This document shows positions 43,637-52,941 of a DNA stretch of 64,000 nucleotides, one piece after another (position 1 is the first letter of the stretch; each line of letters starts with the position of its first letter). The notes beneath the pieces were generated by a model that ran no database searches, was not told the origin of the DNA, and saw only the letters and a program-made list of their open reading frames with translations. The DNA is taken from contig NZ_JAAFZH010000001.1 in NCBI RefSeq assembly GCF_010435915.1, positions 124,001 to 188,000 of the forward strand, given 5' to 3'. Made by a program: the position numbers and the translations under genes. The stretch comes from Spirosoma terrae (GTDB lineage Bacteria; Bacteroidota; Bacteroidia; Cytophagales; Spirosomataceae).

Positions 43637-43834
43637 ATGAAAAAAGTATTCGCTTTATTATTCGTTGGCAGCATGTTAACTTTTGCTGCTTGCCAAAGCA
43701 AACCAAAGACTGAAGAAACTACTACAGAATCGACAACGGCAATCTCGACTGATACCACTACGATGGCTACGGATTCGGCTGTAACGACCGTAGATTCAGC
43801 TGCAACTGTTGTTGCTGACACCGTGAAGAAATAA
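43637..43834 (+). CDS. Small Thr/Ser-rich lipoprotein
   Basis: 65-residue secreted lipoprotein: signal peptide with a lipobox ending FAAC, so Cys19 would be acylated. The rest is a low-complexity Thr/Ser/Ala/Val/Glu tail with no recognisable domain. ATG 43637 is chosen because it places the signal peptide at the N-terminus and follows a good promoter; upstream extension is rejected. It has its own terminator (43855-43882). Function unknown. Confidence 0.75.
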   Translation: MKKVFALLFVGSMLTFAACQSKPKTEETTTESTTAISTDTTTMATDSAVTTVDSAATVVADTVKK

Positions 43835-43854
43835 GTCATTCGTTTTTCGAATGT

Positions 43855-43882
43855 AAAAAGCCTTATTTTTATAAGGCTTTTT
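43855..43882 (+). terminator. Intrinsic terminator after the small lipoprotein gene
   Basis: Perfect 12-bp arms AAAAAGCCTTAT / ATAAGGCTTTTT with a 4-nt loop, followed by more T. Confidence 0.88.
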
Positions 43883-43896
43883 TTGTTGCTTTAACT

Positions 43897-44511
43897 TTGA
43901 CAGACGTTTTTACAACATATTTCCCAGCGGGGGCATCAAATTATTGTCGGCAACTGTGGGAAACCTACAACTTCGATTTCCACATTGTGAAGCCGCGCCG
44001 AACTCGGCTGGGTGATTTTCGGGCTTTCCCTTCCGGGAAAACGCAGATTACCGTAAATCAGGATCTTAATCCCTATGCTTTCTTAATTACGTATGTGCAT
44101 GAAGTGGCTCATGCCGATGTGAACTGTACTTATAAAAAGCGTATTCAGCCCCACGGGAAAGCCTGGCAATCGGCTTTTCAGCGGCTTATGCAGCCATTGC
44201 TGGCAGAGCCGATTTTTCCTGAAGAAATAGTAGTACCGTTGCAGCGCTATATGACTAAACCAGCGGCAACAACATATGCCAATCCGGATTTGATGGCGGC
44301 ATTAAGAAAAGTCGATGTACTGTGGAAAGTAAACACAGATAGTAACGCAATACTTCTTCGCGATGTTATTGAAGGAGAAATGTTTCAATTTGATAAAAAG
44401 ACATTTATCCGAGGTACGTTACGTCGAACGCGTATCGTTTGTAAGGAAATGTCATCGGGAAAATCTTATGCCATATTGGCTCATGCATGGGTGCAGAAGA
44501 GCTGTGACTAA
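43897..44511 (+). CDS. SprT-like zinc metalloprotease-family protein
   Basis: 204-residue protein with an SprT/Spartan-like domain: the HEVAH zinc motif (His68, Glu69, His72) and a downstream histidine in PHGKAW (His86) as likely third ligand. The C-terminal half is basic with cysteines, but I see no clear zinc ribbon. The best in-frame start is TTG 43897; no ATG lies nearby, and the domain begins immediately, so the TTG is accepted. It overlaps a TAACTTTG box (43892-43899), so the transcript start is uncertain. Its end overlaps the PorU gene, suggesting coupling. Confidence 0.78.
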   Translation: MTDVFTTYFPAGASNYCRQLWETYNFDFHIVKPRRTRLGDFRAFPSGKTQITVNQDLNPYAFLITYVHEVAHADVNCTYKKRIQPHGKAWQSAFQRLMQPLLAEPIFPEEIVVPLQRYMTKPAATTYANPDLMAALRKVDVLWKVNTDSNAILLRDVIEGEMFQFDKKTFIRGTLRRTRIVCKEMSSGKSYAILAHAWVQKSCD

Positions 44512-47500
44512 TCCATGCCGAATTCTGGGATGCCTAATCTTTTTTAGTTCACTGACGCTGACTATACGCGCTCAGAGCGTTACGTCATCCGTACTGCGTA
44601 ATGGAACCTGGGTTAAAATAGGCATAAAAGAGTCAGGAGTTTACCGGCTGGATTATGCTTCCCTATCGAAATTAAACGCAAATTTCTCGACTGCCGACCC
44701 CCGTCTGTTACGTCTTTACGGCAATGGGAGTGCCGTATTGCCTCAGGCTAATGCGTTGTCGAGAGCAGAAGATTTAAGAGAAAATGCTATTCAGGTACTG
44801 GGCGAGGAGGATGGCCGATTTGATCCGGGCGATGCCATACTGCTTTTCGGCGAAAGTCCGCATGTGATACGGTACGATTCCATAAATCAACGTTTTAAAC
44901 ATACTGTCAATCCCTATTCAGACACTACGTATTACTTTCTAACTATTGGTACAAGTCCTGGATTACGAATTACAGAGCGAGCGGCTGGTGTTATGTCTGC
45001 AACCGCTACTACTACGTTTCTGGATTATCAGTTTCATGAACAGGATCTATTAAAATTGCCAGCCGTGCGTTCGGGTAGAGAGTGGTTTGGGGAGTACATG
45101 ACGGCTGATACAATCAGAGATATTGATTTCGACGGGGCAGGATTAGTGGCTAATACGCCTATTCGGTTAATTGGATCGGCAATGGCTGGGGCAAGGTCTC
45201 CAACTCAGTTTACACTACAGGTAAATGGTCAATTCGCTGGTTCGTTGCCAATATCGAGTATTTCAGGAGCGGAATACGATTATCAGGGCGCAATGCGGAC
45301 CGATACCTTTTTAGTAAAATCCACAAATGTTGCCAATTCGTTACGTGTACTGGCAACATTTCAGAAAAGGGGACAATCGTCGGCACAAGGTTATTTAAAT
45401 TACATCGGTGTTGAGTTTCAGCGCGAACTTCGGCAGTATGATCAGCCAGTATGGGCACGTCGTATGGGAGCCGGGCAGTTGGCTCTCAAACAAGCTACGT
45501 CGGGCCTGCGTATTTGGGACGTTTCAAACGCTTATGCGCCAGTTAATCAGCTCTATTCGCTGTCTGCTGACCAGATAGCACGTTGGGGTAGTCAAAAGCA
45601 TGCCGACTATTTTTTATTTACGGATAATCAGCTAAAGTCCCCGTTATCATTAGCCCTGATTTCGAATCAGAACGTACATAGTTTAACCACGCCTAACTTG
45701 CTGATTGTTACGGCTCCAGCTTGGCGTACTCAGGCCGAACGCCTGGCCACTTTCAGACGTGAACATGATCAGCTATCAGTTCAGGTTGTGACAACTCAGG
45801 AGGTCTATAACGAATTTGGATCGGGGATACCAGACCCTACGGCCATACGGGATGCTGCCCGCTATTTTTACAAGAAAGAGCCAGGTAAACTGCGTTACTT
45901 GTTGCTGATGGGCGATGCTACCTTTGATTATCGGAATATAAGTAACCTGTTAAGCGCATCCCAACTTGCCAATACCATACCTGTTTATGAGAGTTATGAG
46001 TCTTTACATCCGGTGCTAAGTTATTCATCCGATGATTACTATGGGTTTATGGATGAACAAGCTGGTGAATGGCCAGAAACACGTGATGGAGACTATAAAA
46101 TGAATATTGGCATTGGTCGATTGCCTGTCAAGAGTACAGACGAAGCTAAAACAATCGTCGATAAACTAATTCGCTACAGTTCTGATCCAGCATTGGCGGG
46201 CGATTGGCAAACACGAGTAATGTTGGTAGGTGATGATGGCGATTTTAATATACATCAGAGCGATGCCAATGAATTAGCAACAATTGTAGAAACTACGGCT
46301 CCTGCCTATCGACCTGAGCGCGTTTTTTTAGATGCTTACCCGCAGGAAATAACTGCCAATGGACAAAAATCGCCTATTGTCAATCAGATGATTAACAGAG
46401 CAATGGACGATGGACGTTTAATTATTAACTATAGCGGTCATGGAGGAGTAGAAACGCTGGCTGATGAGCAAATTGTTACGCTTCAGGATATATTTTCCTG
46501 GAAGAATCACAGACTACCCTTGTTCGTAACAGCGACCTGCCAGTTTGGTCGATACGATGACCCAACCACAAACTCGGGTGCTGAATTAACGTTGCTAAGT
46601 CGGCAGGGGGGGGCGATTGGCTTGCTGACAACGACCCGACCTGTTTATGCAAATACGAATCTAGTCTTGAATTCATCGTTTTATAAGGCTGTTTTTACCC
46701 CCATCGACAAACAAATGCCAAGATTAGGCGATGTTATTCGGCTTACTAAAAATGCAAGCCTAGTTGGCCCCGTTAACCGGAATTTTGCTCTACTAGGCGA
46801 CCCTTCCATGCATTTGGCGTATCCTAAGGCGAAAGCGGTGTTGACTCGGATAAATGGTCAACCGGCTTCGAATGGCCGCTTAGATACATTACGAGCTTTG
46901 CAGGCGGTAGAGCTTTCGGGTGAAATTCGGGCTGGCGAACAGCAACTAAATAATTTTTCTGGCTTACTTCGATTAACGCTATACGATAAGGCCACCACTC
47001 AGACGACACTGGGGACGGAAAGCGCTAAAATGAGCTATCAGGCATATACCAGTACGTTGTTTTCTGGGCAGGTAACTGTCAGGAACGGACAGTTTACAGT
47101 ACGGTTTGTAATGCCTAAAGATATTGCTTATCCAGTAGGGCGGGCAAAAGTGTACATGTATGCCGTTCGGGCTGATAGCTTATTGGATGCCCTCGGTAGT
47201 TACGATAGTCTGCGAGTTGGCGGAAGTTTAGTAACTGATAACCTTGATACAGAACCACCTCTTATGCAATTGTCCGTGGATGGAGGAATGAAACAAGGTG
47301 AACAAGTACGGGTGGCCGGCCCAAATGTTACGTTACGTGTTCATGTGTCCGACAATCAGGGGATTAATATTGCCCGTTCGGGACTGGGCCATGAATTAAC
47401 CGCGCAGTTGGGTAATCAATCGCCTGTGATACTAAACGATACGTATGTGGCTACCGATAGTAACGGGCGTCAGGGAGAGGCTGTGTATACTTTTTCGGGG

Positions 47501-47911
47501 GTTGCGCCCGGTCAGTATACCGTTAAGGCAAAAGCGTGGGATATTAACAATAATTCAACAGAGGGCACGTTGAGCATAATAGTTTCGAGTAGGCCAGGCT
47601 TGCTGCTCAACGTAGTGCAGGCCTATCCAAATCCGATTACTTCCGAAGCGAAGATCGCAGCAGAACACAATCGTTCTGGTGAAGCTCTTGACTGGACATT
47701 ACAGATTTTTGATCTAAATGGTCGTCTATTCAGCCAACAGCATGGGCAATGTAATAACTGCTCAACTACGCTTGAAGTAGGCTCATGGAATGGACTGGCC
47801 GATAATGGGCAGAACCTACCAAATGGAATATATATCTATAGATTACACATTCAATCAACGGCTGATGGATCGGTTGCCGATGGAAGTGGTCGATTAGTTT
47901 TGTTGAAATGA
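44483..47911 (+). CDS. porU: Type IX secretion system sortase PorU (gingipain-like, C25)
   Basis: Cell-surface cysteine protease that cleaves C-terminal signals from T9SS cargo and attaches it to A-LPS. About 1142 residues: a signal peptide (through TIRAQS), an N-terminal beta-rich region, and a C25 peptidase core with LLLMGDATFDYR, catalytic His653 in YSGHGG and Cys686 in TATCQFG (numbers from ATG 44483). Its own T9SS C-terminal domain begins YPNPITSEAK. Candidate starts are ATG 44468, ATG 44483 or GTG 44504, which sits 8 nt before the end of the upstream gene; all keep the signal peptide. Followed by a terminator and then porV. Confidence 0.9.
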   Translation: MHGCRRAVTNPCRILGCLIFFSSLTLTIRAQSVTSSVLRNGTWVKIGIKESGVYRLDYASLSKLNANFSTADPRLLRLYGNGSAVLPQANALSRAEDLRENAIQVLGEEDGRFDPGDAILLFGESPHVIRYDSINQRFKHTVNPYSDTTYYFLTIGTSPGLRITERAAGVMSATATTTFLDYQFHEQDLLKLPAVRSGREWFGEYMTADTIRDIDFDGAGLVANTPIRLIGSAMAGARSPTQFTLQVNGQFAGSLPISSISGAEYDYQGAMRTDTFLVKSTNVANSLRVLATFQKRGQSSAQGYLNYIGVEFQRELRQYDQPVWARRMGAGQLALKQATSGLRIWDVSNAYAPVNQLYSLSADQIARWGSQKHADYFLFTDNQLKSPLSLALISNQNVHSLTTPNLLIVTAPAWRTQAERLATFRREHDQLSVQVVTTQEVYNEFGSGIPDPTAIRDAARYFYKKEPGKLRYLLLMGDATFDYRNISNLLSASQLANTIPVYESYESLHPVLSYSSDDYYGFMDEQAGEWPETRDGDYKMNIGIGRLPVKSTDEAKTIVDKLIRYSSDPALAGDWQTRVMLVGDDGDFNIHQSDANELATIVETTAPAYRPERVFLDAYPQEITANGQKSPIVNQMINRAMDDGRLIINYSGHGGVETLADEQIVTLQDIFSWKNHRLPLFVTATCQFGRYDDPTTNSGAELTLLSRQGGAIGLLTTTRPVYANTNLVLNSSFYKAVFTPIDKQMPRLGDVIRLTKNASLVGPVNRNFALLGDPSMHLAYPKAKAVLTRINGQPASNGRLDTLRALQAVELSGEIRAGEQQLNNFSGLLRLTLYDKATTQTTLGTESAKMSYQAYTSTLFSGQVTVRNGQFTVRFVMPKDIAYPVGRAKVYMYAVRADSLLDALGSYDSLRVGGSLVTDNLDTEPPLMQLSVDGGMKQGEQVRVAGPNVTLRVHVSDNQGINIARSGLGHELTAQLGNQSPVILNDTYVATDSNGRQGEAVYTFSGVAPGQYTVKAKAWDINNNSTEGTLSIIVSSRPGLLLNVVQAYPNPITSEAKIAAEHNRSGEALDWTLQIFDLNGRLFSQQHGQCNNCSTTLEVGSWNGLADNGQNLPNGIYIYRLHIQSTADGSVADGSGRLVLLK

Positions 47912-47913
47912 CG

Positions 47914-47932
47914 AAGGGTAAAGTATACCCTT
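47914..47932 (+). terminator. Short terminator between porU and porV
   Basis: 7-bp arms AAGGGTA / TACCCTT with a 5-nt loop, then TTTTCT. It lies just after the porU stop. Confidence 0.6.
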
Positions 47933-47955
47933 TTTTCTAATCCAACGAATCGTTG

Positions 47956-47963
47956 TAATTTTG
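47956..47963 (+). promoter_or_regulatory. Candidate -7 box of porV
   Basis: TAATTTTG after the porU terminator and 60 nt before the porV ATG. No TTG at the expected distance. Suggests porV can be transcribed separately from porU. Confidence 0.45.
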
Positions 47964-48023
47964 ACCGTTCAGGGCTGTCCTATTCACCACAACCAGTCGC
48001 TGTTGTTGACCAACACACTTTGT

Positions 48024-49268
48024 ATGAAGCGCAATTTCTCCCGTTTTCTTTTCGCTGCCTGTAGTTTTTTTCCTTCTGTCATTTTCGCCCAATCTACGTT
48101 ATCAGGAGCTAATCTTGGTATTCCAACATCGGCAGTGCCATTTCTGAACTTCACTCCGGATGCACGTTCAGGAGCGTTGGGAGAGGCTGGAGTTGCTCTT
48201 GGCGATCCTGATGCAAATGCTCTTTTCTGGAACCCGTCGAAGTTGGTCTTTGCCAAGCAGGATAAAGGGGCTACTATTTCATACACGCCCTGGCTCCGGC
48301 AATTGATTGGTGATATGTACTATACTTATTTGGCGGGCTACTCTAAAATCGGTAAAAACTCCGTGATTGGTGGTTCGTTAATGTACTTTGATCTGGGGAC
48401 GGTTAATTTCACGACGGCAGCCGGTGTGGCCGCTGGAACATTTAACTCGCGAGAATATGCGATCACGGCGTCGTTTTCACAGCGTCTGTCACAAAACTTT
48501 TCGCTGGGCGTCGATCTGAAATACCTCAACTCAAACCTGGCTGCCGGGGCTGCCAATGTTGGTTTGAAACCTGGTGGTACGGCAGCCGCAGATATCAGCG
48601 CATTTTATCGGAATGAAGCCCGCGATAATGCCACTGGAAAAGGTATTGGCTGGGCATTTGGCGGTATGATTTCGAACCTTGGCGGCCGAATTAGCTACGG
48701 TGGGACGCAGCAGTCATACATTTCAACAAATCTACGTTTAGGTACTGCTTTTACGTATTACGCCGATCAGTATAACAAATTCAATATCATAGCTGATGTA
48801 AACAAACTGATGGTTCCTACGCCACCAGAATATGCTCGTGATGCTAATGGTAATCTGATTCCGATTGCGGGAAGTAATCCTACAAAATATCAAATCGCCA
48901 GAGGTAAAGATCCAGATCGGGGCTACTTCAGTGCTGTTTTTGGCTCATTTGCTGATGCACCAGGTGGTTTCAGTGAAGAACTTAAAGAGTTTACAATCTC
49001 TACAGGCGTTGAATACTGGTATAATAATCAATTTGCGGTCCGGGCTGGCTATTTTGGTGAATCAAACACAAAAGGCGGTCGTAAATACTTTACAACGGGT
49101 ATTGGTTTACGCTTGCAGGATCGATTCGGTGTAGATTTCTCCTACTTATTGCCTGTTAAACAGGGTAATGCACTGGCCAATACGTTCCGTATTTCGTTAC
49201 TGCTGAATTTCAATGGGTCAAATCCTGTTGGTTCAGACGACGACTCAGCAAACGAAGATTTGGAATAA
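48024..49268 (+). CDS. porV: Type IX secretion outer-membrane protein PorV (LptO)
   Basis: About 414-residue outer-membrane beta-barrel of the FadL-like PorV family that shuttles T9SS cargo from the translocon to the PorU sortase. A signal peptide (1-19, FAQ end) is followed by the family opening NLGIPTSAVPFLNFTPDARSG, then GEAGVALGDPDANALFWNPSK, and a barrel ending in FRISLLLNF. Start ATG 48024 places the signal peptide correctly. It directly follows porU, the usual partner. Confidence 0.92.
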   Translation: MKRNFSRFLFAACSFFPSVIFAQSTLSGANLGIPTSAVPFLNFTPDARSGALGEAGVALGDPDANALFWNPSKLVFAKQDKGATISYTPWLRQLIGDMYYTYLAGYSKIGKNSVIGGSLMYFDLGTVNFTTAAGVAAGTFNSREYAITASFSQRLSQNFSLGVDLKYLNSNLAAGAANVGLKPGGTAAADISAFYRNEARDNATGKGIGWAFGGMISNLGGRISYGGTQQSYISTNLRLGTAFTYYADQYNKFNIIADVNKLMVPTPPEYARDANGNLIPIAGSNPTKYQIARGKDPDRGYFSAVFGSFADAPGGFSEELKEFTISTGVEYWYNNQFAVRAGYFGESNTKGGRKYFTTGIGLRLQDRFGVDFSYLLPVKQGNALANTFRISLLLNFNGSNPVGSDDDSANEDLE

Positions 49269-49293
49269 CCGATATATATAAACCATAAACAAG

Positions 49294-49322
49294 AAATGGC
49301 ATTTCGGGCTGAGATGCCATTT
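49294..49322 (+). terminator. Intrinsic terminator after porV
   Basis: AAATGGCAT / ATGCCATTT arms (49294-49302, 49314-49322) with inner wobble pairs, followed by TCTTTATA. It contains the ATG at 49296, which is therefore unlikely to be a start. Confidence 0.75.
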
Positions 49323-49340
49323 TCTTTATATAATAATCCC

Positions 49341-50621
49341 ATGGTGCTTGACAGAACCCAATCTCCTGCCTTTCAAACAATTCAGGAAGTACGCCTACCA
49401 CAAGTTCAGACATTTACTTTAGATAACGGAATTCCGCTTCATTTAATAGCTGTACCTCAACAACCCGTGCTACGTATCGAATGCATATTTGAAGCGGGAA
49501 CGTGGTATGAGCAAAGTCCTGGTACGTCGTTCTTCGCGTTTAAAATGCTGGCAGAGGGAACTGCCAGTCGTTCATCTGCCCAGATCAGCGAATCATTTGA
49601 TCGATTCGGTGCTTTTCTGGAATTGAATAGCGGACCTGATCGGGCCAGTATAGTTGTGTATTGTTTGACTAAATTTTTGCCAAACGTACTGCCTGTTCTA
49701 CGGGAACTACTAACAGAGCCGACATTCCCCGAAAAAGAGCTGGATGATTTACGGAATATTACGTTGCAGAACTTACGCGTCAATTATGAGAAAAATGCTT
49801 ATCTGGCGGGCGTTCTGTTTCGAGAAAAGTTATTTGGCCCAAACCACCCCTATGGACGTAGTCAGCGACCCGAAGTTATAGAGCAGCTCACCAGAGAACG
49901 TATTGTTGAGTTTTATGAGCGAGTTATTCGGGAGCGACCTTTTCAATTGCTACTGGCGGGAGCGGCTTCAGAGAATGAAGTAATCATGATCAATCGAGAG
50001 TTGGGTCAGCGCCCGGTTCTCATGGATACACTGCCAATCGTAGGAACAGAAAGTAATGTAGCCGATAGTTTGCCAACGTTGTTGGAAAAGCCGGACAGCA
50101 TTCAGTCTTCAATACGTCTGGGGCGCCGATTGTTTACGAGATCTCATCCTGATTTTTTCAAAATGCTTGTGACAAATGAGATTCTGGGCGGCTATTTTGG
50201 TTCCCGGCTCATGAAAAACATTCGGGAAGAAAAAGGTTTTACGTACGGTATATCCTCTAATATGCCTTCATTTCGACGAGATGGTTATTTCCTGATCGGA
50301 ACCGACGTCAATAAAGAAAATACACAGCAAACGCTCGACGAAATTCATAAAGAGATCCGTATTCTTCAGCATGAGCCTGTGCCACAGGATGAATTGGAAA
50401 CAGTGAAAAATTTTATGGCTGGCGAATTTGTGGGCTCGCTAAATACCCCATTTGAAATTGCGGACAGATATAAGGTGGTTTTGCTGGACGGCATGTCTGC
50501 TGACTTTCTAACTAGTTATATTGAGCGCCTGCGAGCCGTTACGTCCGACGATATCAGTGCAATTGCCAAACAGTATCTGGCCGAAAGCAGTTTGCAGGAA
50601 GTAGTAGTTGGTGGGAAATAG
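49341..50621 (+). CDS. M16-family peptidase-like protein lacking the zinc motif
   Basis: About 426-residue protein with the two-domain M16 (pitrilysin/MPP-like) fold. At the position of the HxxEH zinc motif the sequence reads SFFAFKMLAEGT, so the metal site is missing and it should be catalytically inactive. The C-terminal half keeps the GGYFGSRLMKNIREEKGFTYG segment with the Arg and Tyr of the substrate-binding subunit. Such proteins usually pair with an active M16 subunit, but no partner is adjacent here. Start ATG 49341 is preferred because the 49296 ATG lies within the porV terminator. Confidence 0.85.
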   Translation: MVLDRTQSPAFQTIQEVRLPQVQTFTLDNGIPLHLIAVPQQPVLRIECIFEAGTWYEQSPGTSFFAFKMLAEGTASRSSAQISESFDRFGAFLELNSGPDRASIVVYCLTKFLPNVLPVLRELLTEPTFPEKELDDLRNITLQNLRVNYEKNAYLAGVLFREKLFGPNHPYGRSQRPEVIEQLTRERIVEFYERVIRERPFQLLLAGAASENEVIMINRELGQRPVLMDTLPIVGTESNVADSLPTLLEKPDSIQSSIRLGRRLFTRSHPDFFKMLVTNEILGGYFGSRLMKNIREEKGFTYGISSNMPSFRRDGYFLIGTDVNKENTQQTLDEIHKEIRILQHEPVPQDELETVKNFMAGEFVGSLNTPFEIADRYKVVLLDGMSADFLTSYIERLRAVTSDDISAIAKQYLAESSLQEVVVGGK

Positions 50622-50671
50622 GGCCGTTTAGCAATTAATTGAGCCAATACTTTGTTGTAAAATATATAGAG

Positions 50672-50702
50672 TTGTTGATTCCGTAACAATAACCTAATTT
50701 TG
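50672..50702 (+). promoter_or_regulatory. Bacteroidota-type promoter of plsY
   Basis: TTG (50672-50674), 20-nt spacer, TAATTTTG (50695-50702): an exact consensus match. Leader of about 75 nt to the ATG at 50782. Confidence 0.78.
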
Positions 50703-50781
50703 AGGTCACATTCTTTTCTCCCGCCGAGTAACTCTGGTAGCTAGTCCGCTTTGCTAATAACCGTTTACTAAATTTGCGTTA

Positions 50782-51438
50782 ATGAACGTCTTACTAATTA
50801 GTATTACCACAATAGTAGCGTATTTGCTTGGTTCCATTCCAACGGCTGTTTGGTATGGACAAGGTTTTTTTGGAATTGATATTCGGCAACATGGCAGTGG
50901 GAATGCCGGTGCAACAAACACATTCAGAGTACTAGGCAAACGCGCCGGTACTATAGTAATGCTGGTCGATGTCCTGAAGGGCTATACGGCAGCCATCATG
51001 GCCAATCTGCTCTGGTATCTCGATATTATTACGCAAACGGAGATTATGACCTTCGAAATCGTGTTTGGGCTGGTAGCCGTAATTGGGCACCTGTATCCAA
51101 TTTTTGCTGATTTCAAAGGCGGGAAAGGCGTCGCATCCTTATTAGGAATGGTGTTAGCCATTCATCCTGAAATGGCCTTGGTGTGTATTGGTATATTTCT
51201 ACTGGTTGTTATTGCATCTCAATACGTTTCGCTTGGCTCTATTCTGGCTGCGTTAGCTTTCCCTATCTTATTGCTATTGCAGGTCTTTGGCCAAAAAGAG
51301 AGCCCGTTATTAATTGTCTTTGGCTTTGTTGTTTTTTTGATGGTTGTTTTTACACACCAGAAAAATATTGGACGATTAATGCGAGGTCAGGAAAATCGCA
51401 CAATTTTGATTCGTCTGCGTAAAAAGCGCGGAGAATAA
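50782..51438 (+). CDS. plsY: Acyl-phosphate:glycerol-3-phosphate acyltransferase
   Basis: 218-residue inner-membrane enzyme (five to seven helices) that makes lysophosphatidate from acyl-phosphate, the first step of phospholipid synthesis. Conserved cytoplasmic motifs are GSIPTAVW, HGSGNAGATNTFR and FKGGKGVA. Its own promoter (50672-50702) and terminator (51461-51505) suggest a single-gene unit. Confidence 0.94.
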   Translation: MNVLLISITTIVAYLLGSIPTAVWYGQGFFGIDIRQHGSGNAGATNTFRVLGKRAGTIVMLVDVLKGYTAAIMANLLWYLDIITQTEIMTFEIVFGLVAVIGHLYPIFADFKGGKGVASLLGMVLAIHPEMALVCIGIFLLVVIASQYVSLGSILAALAFPILLLLQVFGQKESPLLIVFGFVVFLMVVFTHQKNIGRLMRGQENRTILIRLRKKRGE

Positions 51439-51460
51439 GAAACCTATTTTGTAACCTATA

Positions 51461-51505
51461 TTTCGCCCCGACGTTGCGTAAAATCTGCGTACCTTCGGGG
51501 CGAAA
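51461..51505 (+). terminator. Intrinsic terminator after plsY
   Basis: Perfect 11-bp arms TTTCGCCCCGA (51461-51471) and TCGGGGCGAAA (51495-51505), then TTTTTTAT; the 23-nt loop is long. Confidence 0.7.
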
Positions 51506-51569
51506 TTTTTTATGTGTAAACCCACCGGTGAGTGAAAAACACCGTAACAGTTATACACTTCTATTCGCT

Positions 51570-52931
51570 ATGACTAATTACCTTGAAAGTAACAAAGAGC
51601 GCTTTTTAGACGAGCTATTAGCCTTATTACGTATCCCATCCGTATCGGCAGATTCAAAATTTAAGGATGATGTTCGCCGGGCGGCTGAGTTTGTAAAGGA
51701 GAAATTGGCGGCTGCTGGTCTGGATAAGGCAAGTTTATATGAGACACCAGGACATCCGGTGGTTTATGCGGAGAAAATCGTAGACCCAAACAAACCAACG
51801 GTATTGGTATATGGCCATTACGATGTACAGCCTGCTGATCCTTACGAACTCTGGCACACGCCACCTTTTGAGCCAACGATACGTAACGAACGAATTTATG
51901 CTCGTGGTGCCTGCGATGACAAGGGGCAGTTTTATATGCACATAAAGGCTATCGAGACAATGATGGCAACAGATGGGCTACCCTGTAATGTGAAAGTCAT
52001 GATCGAAGGCGAAGAAGAAGTCGGCTCTGATCATCTGGGTACATTTGTGGCCGAACATCGCGATATGCTGAAAGCAGATGTAATCCTGATTTCAGATACC
52101 AGTATCATTTCGAATGAAACACCTTCGCTGGAAATCGGTCTTAGAGGCCTTTCTTACGTAGAAGTTGAGGTTACCGGAGCCAATCGCGATCTGCATTCTG
52201 GCGTCTATGGCGGTGCGGTAGCGAACCCGATTAATGTATTGGCCAAGATGATTGCTTCATTGCATGATGATAATGGGCACATTACAATCCCTGGGTTTTA
52301 CGACAACGTAGTAGAACTGAATGACGACGAGCGTGCAGAACTTGCCAAGGCCCCTTTTAGTCTGGAGGAGTATAAGCAGGACCTGGCCATCAATGACGTT
52401 GCCGGGGAAACAGGTTATTCAACCAACGAGCGAACATCAATCCGGCCAACGCTCGATGCCAATGGCATTTGGGGAGGGTATACAGGCGAAGGAGCTAAAA
52501 CCGTATTACCGTCAAAAGCTTTTGCAAAAATCAGCATGCGTCTGGTTCCTAATCAGACTCCTGATGAAATTACGACATTATTTACGAAGCATTTTACGTC
52601 AATTGCGCCTGCTGGCGTAACGGTTAAAGTAACGCCACATCATGGTGGATTGCCTTACGTTACACCGGTAGATTCGGTTGAATTTGAAGCGGCAAGCAAA
52701 GCGTTTGAAGATGCCTGGGGGAAAAAGCCAATTCCGACGCGCGGGGGCGGCAGTATTCCGATCGTAGCCTTGTTTGAGCAAGAGCTTGGCGTAAAGTCTA
52801 TTCTGATGGGGTTTGGCTTAGATAGCGATGCCTTACACTCACCCAACGAGAGTTATGGCTTATTTAATTTCTATAAGGGAATAGAGACTATTCCTTACTT
52901 CTACAAAAATTACGCACAACTTAAACGTTAA
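51570..52931 (+). CDS. M20-family dipeptidase
   Basis: About 453-residue metallopeptidase of the M20 (carnosinase/PepV-like) family. Zinc-site segments: VYGHYDVQPADP (His, Asp), RGACDDKGQFY, EGEEEVGSDHL (catalytic Glu and metal Glu), and DSDALHSPNE (His). The ACDDKG and GHYDVQ pattern fits non-specific dipeptidases. ATG 51570 (MTNYLESNKERF) is preferred; the upstream extension to 51474 reads through the plsY terminator. Cytoplasmic peptide breakdown is the likely role. Confidence 0.88.
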   Translation: MTNYLESNKERFLDELLALLRIPSVSADSKFKDDVRRAAEFVKEKLAAAGLDKASLYETPGHPVVYAEKIVDPNKPTVLVYGHYDVQPADPYELWHTPPFEPTIRNERIYARGACDDKGQFYMHIKAIETMMATDGLPCNVKVMIEGEEEVGSDHLGTFVAEHRDMLKADVILISDTSIISNETPSLEIGLRGLSYVEVEVTGANRDLHSGVYGGAVANPINVLAKMIASLHDDNGHITIPGFYDNVVELNDDERAELAKAPFSLEEYKQDLAINDVAGETGYSTNERTSIRPTLDANGIWGGYTGEGAKTVLPSKAFAKISMRLVPNQTPDEITTLFTKHFTSIAPAGVTVKVTPHHGGLPYVTPVDSVEFEAASKAFEDAWGKKPIPTRGGGSIPIVALFEQELGVKSILMGFGLDSDALHSPNESYGLFNFYKGIETIPYFYKNYAQLKR

Positions 52932-52941
52932 TCAAATGCTG

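Noticed and set aside
49296..49340. N-terminal extension of the M16-like protein from ATG 49296
   Set aside because: The codons lie within the porV terminator hairpin and add residues not expected in the family.
51474..51569. N-terminal extension of the M20 dipeptidase
   Set aside because: Reads through the plsY terminator; the conserved N-terminus begins at ATG 51570.
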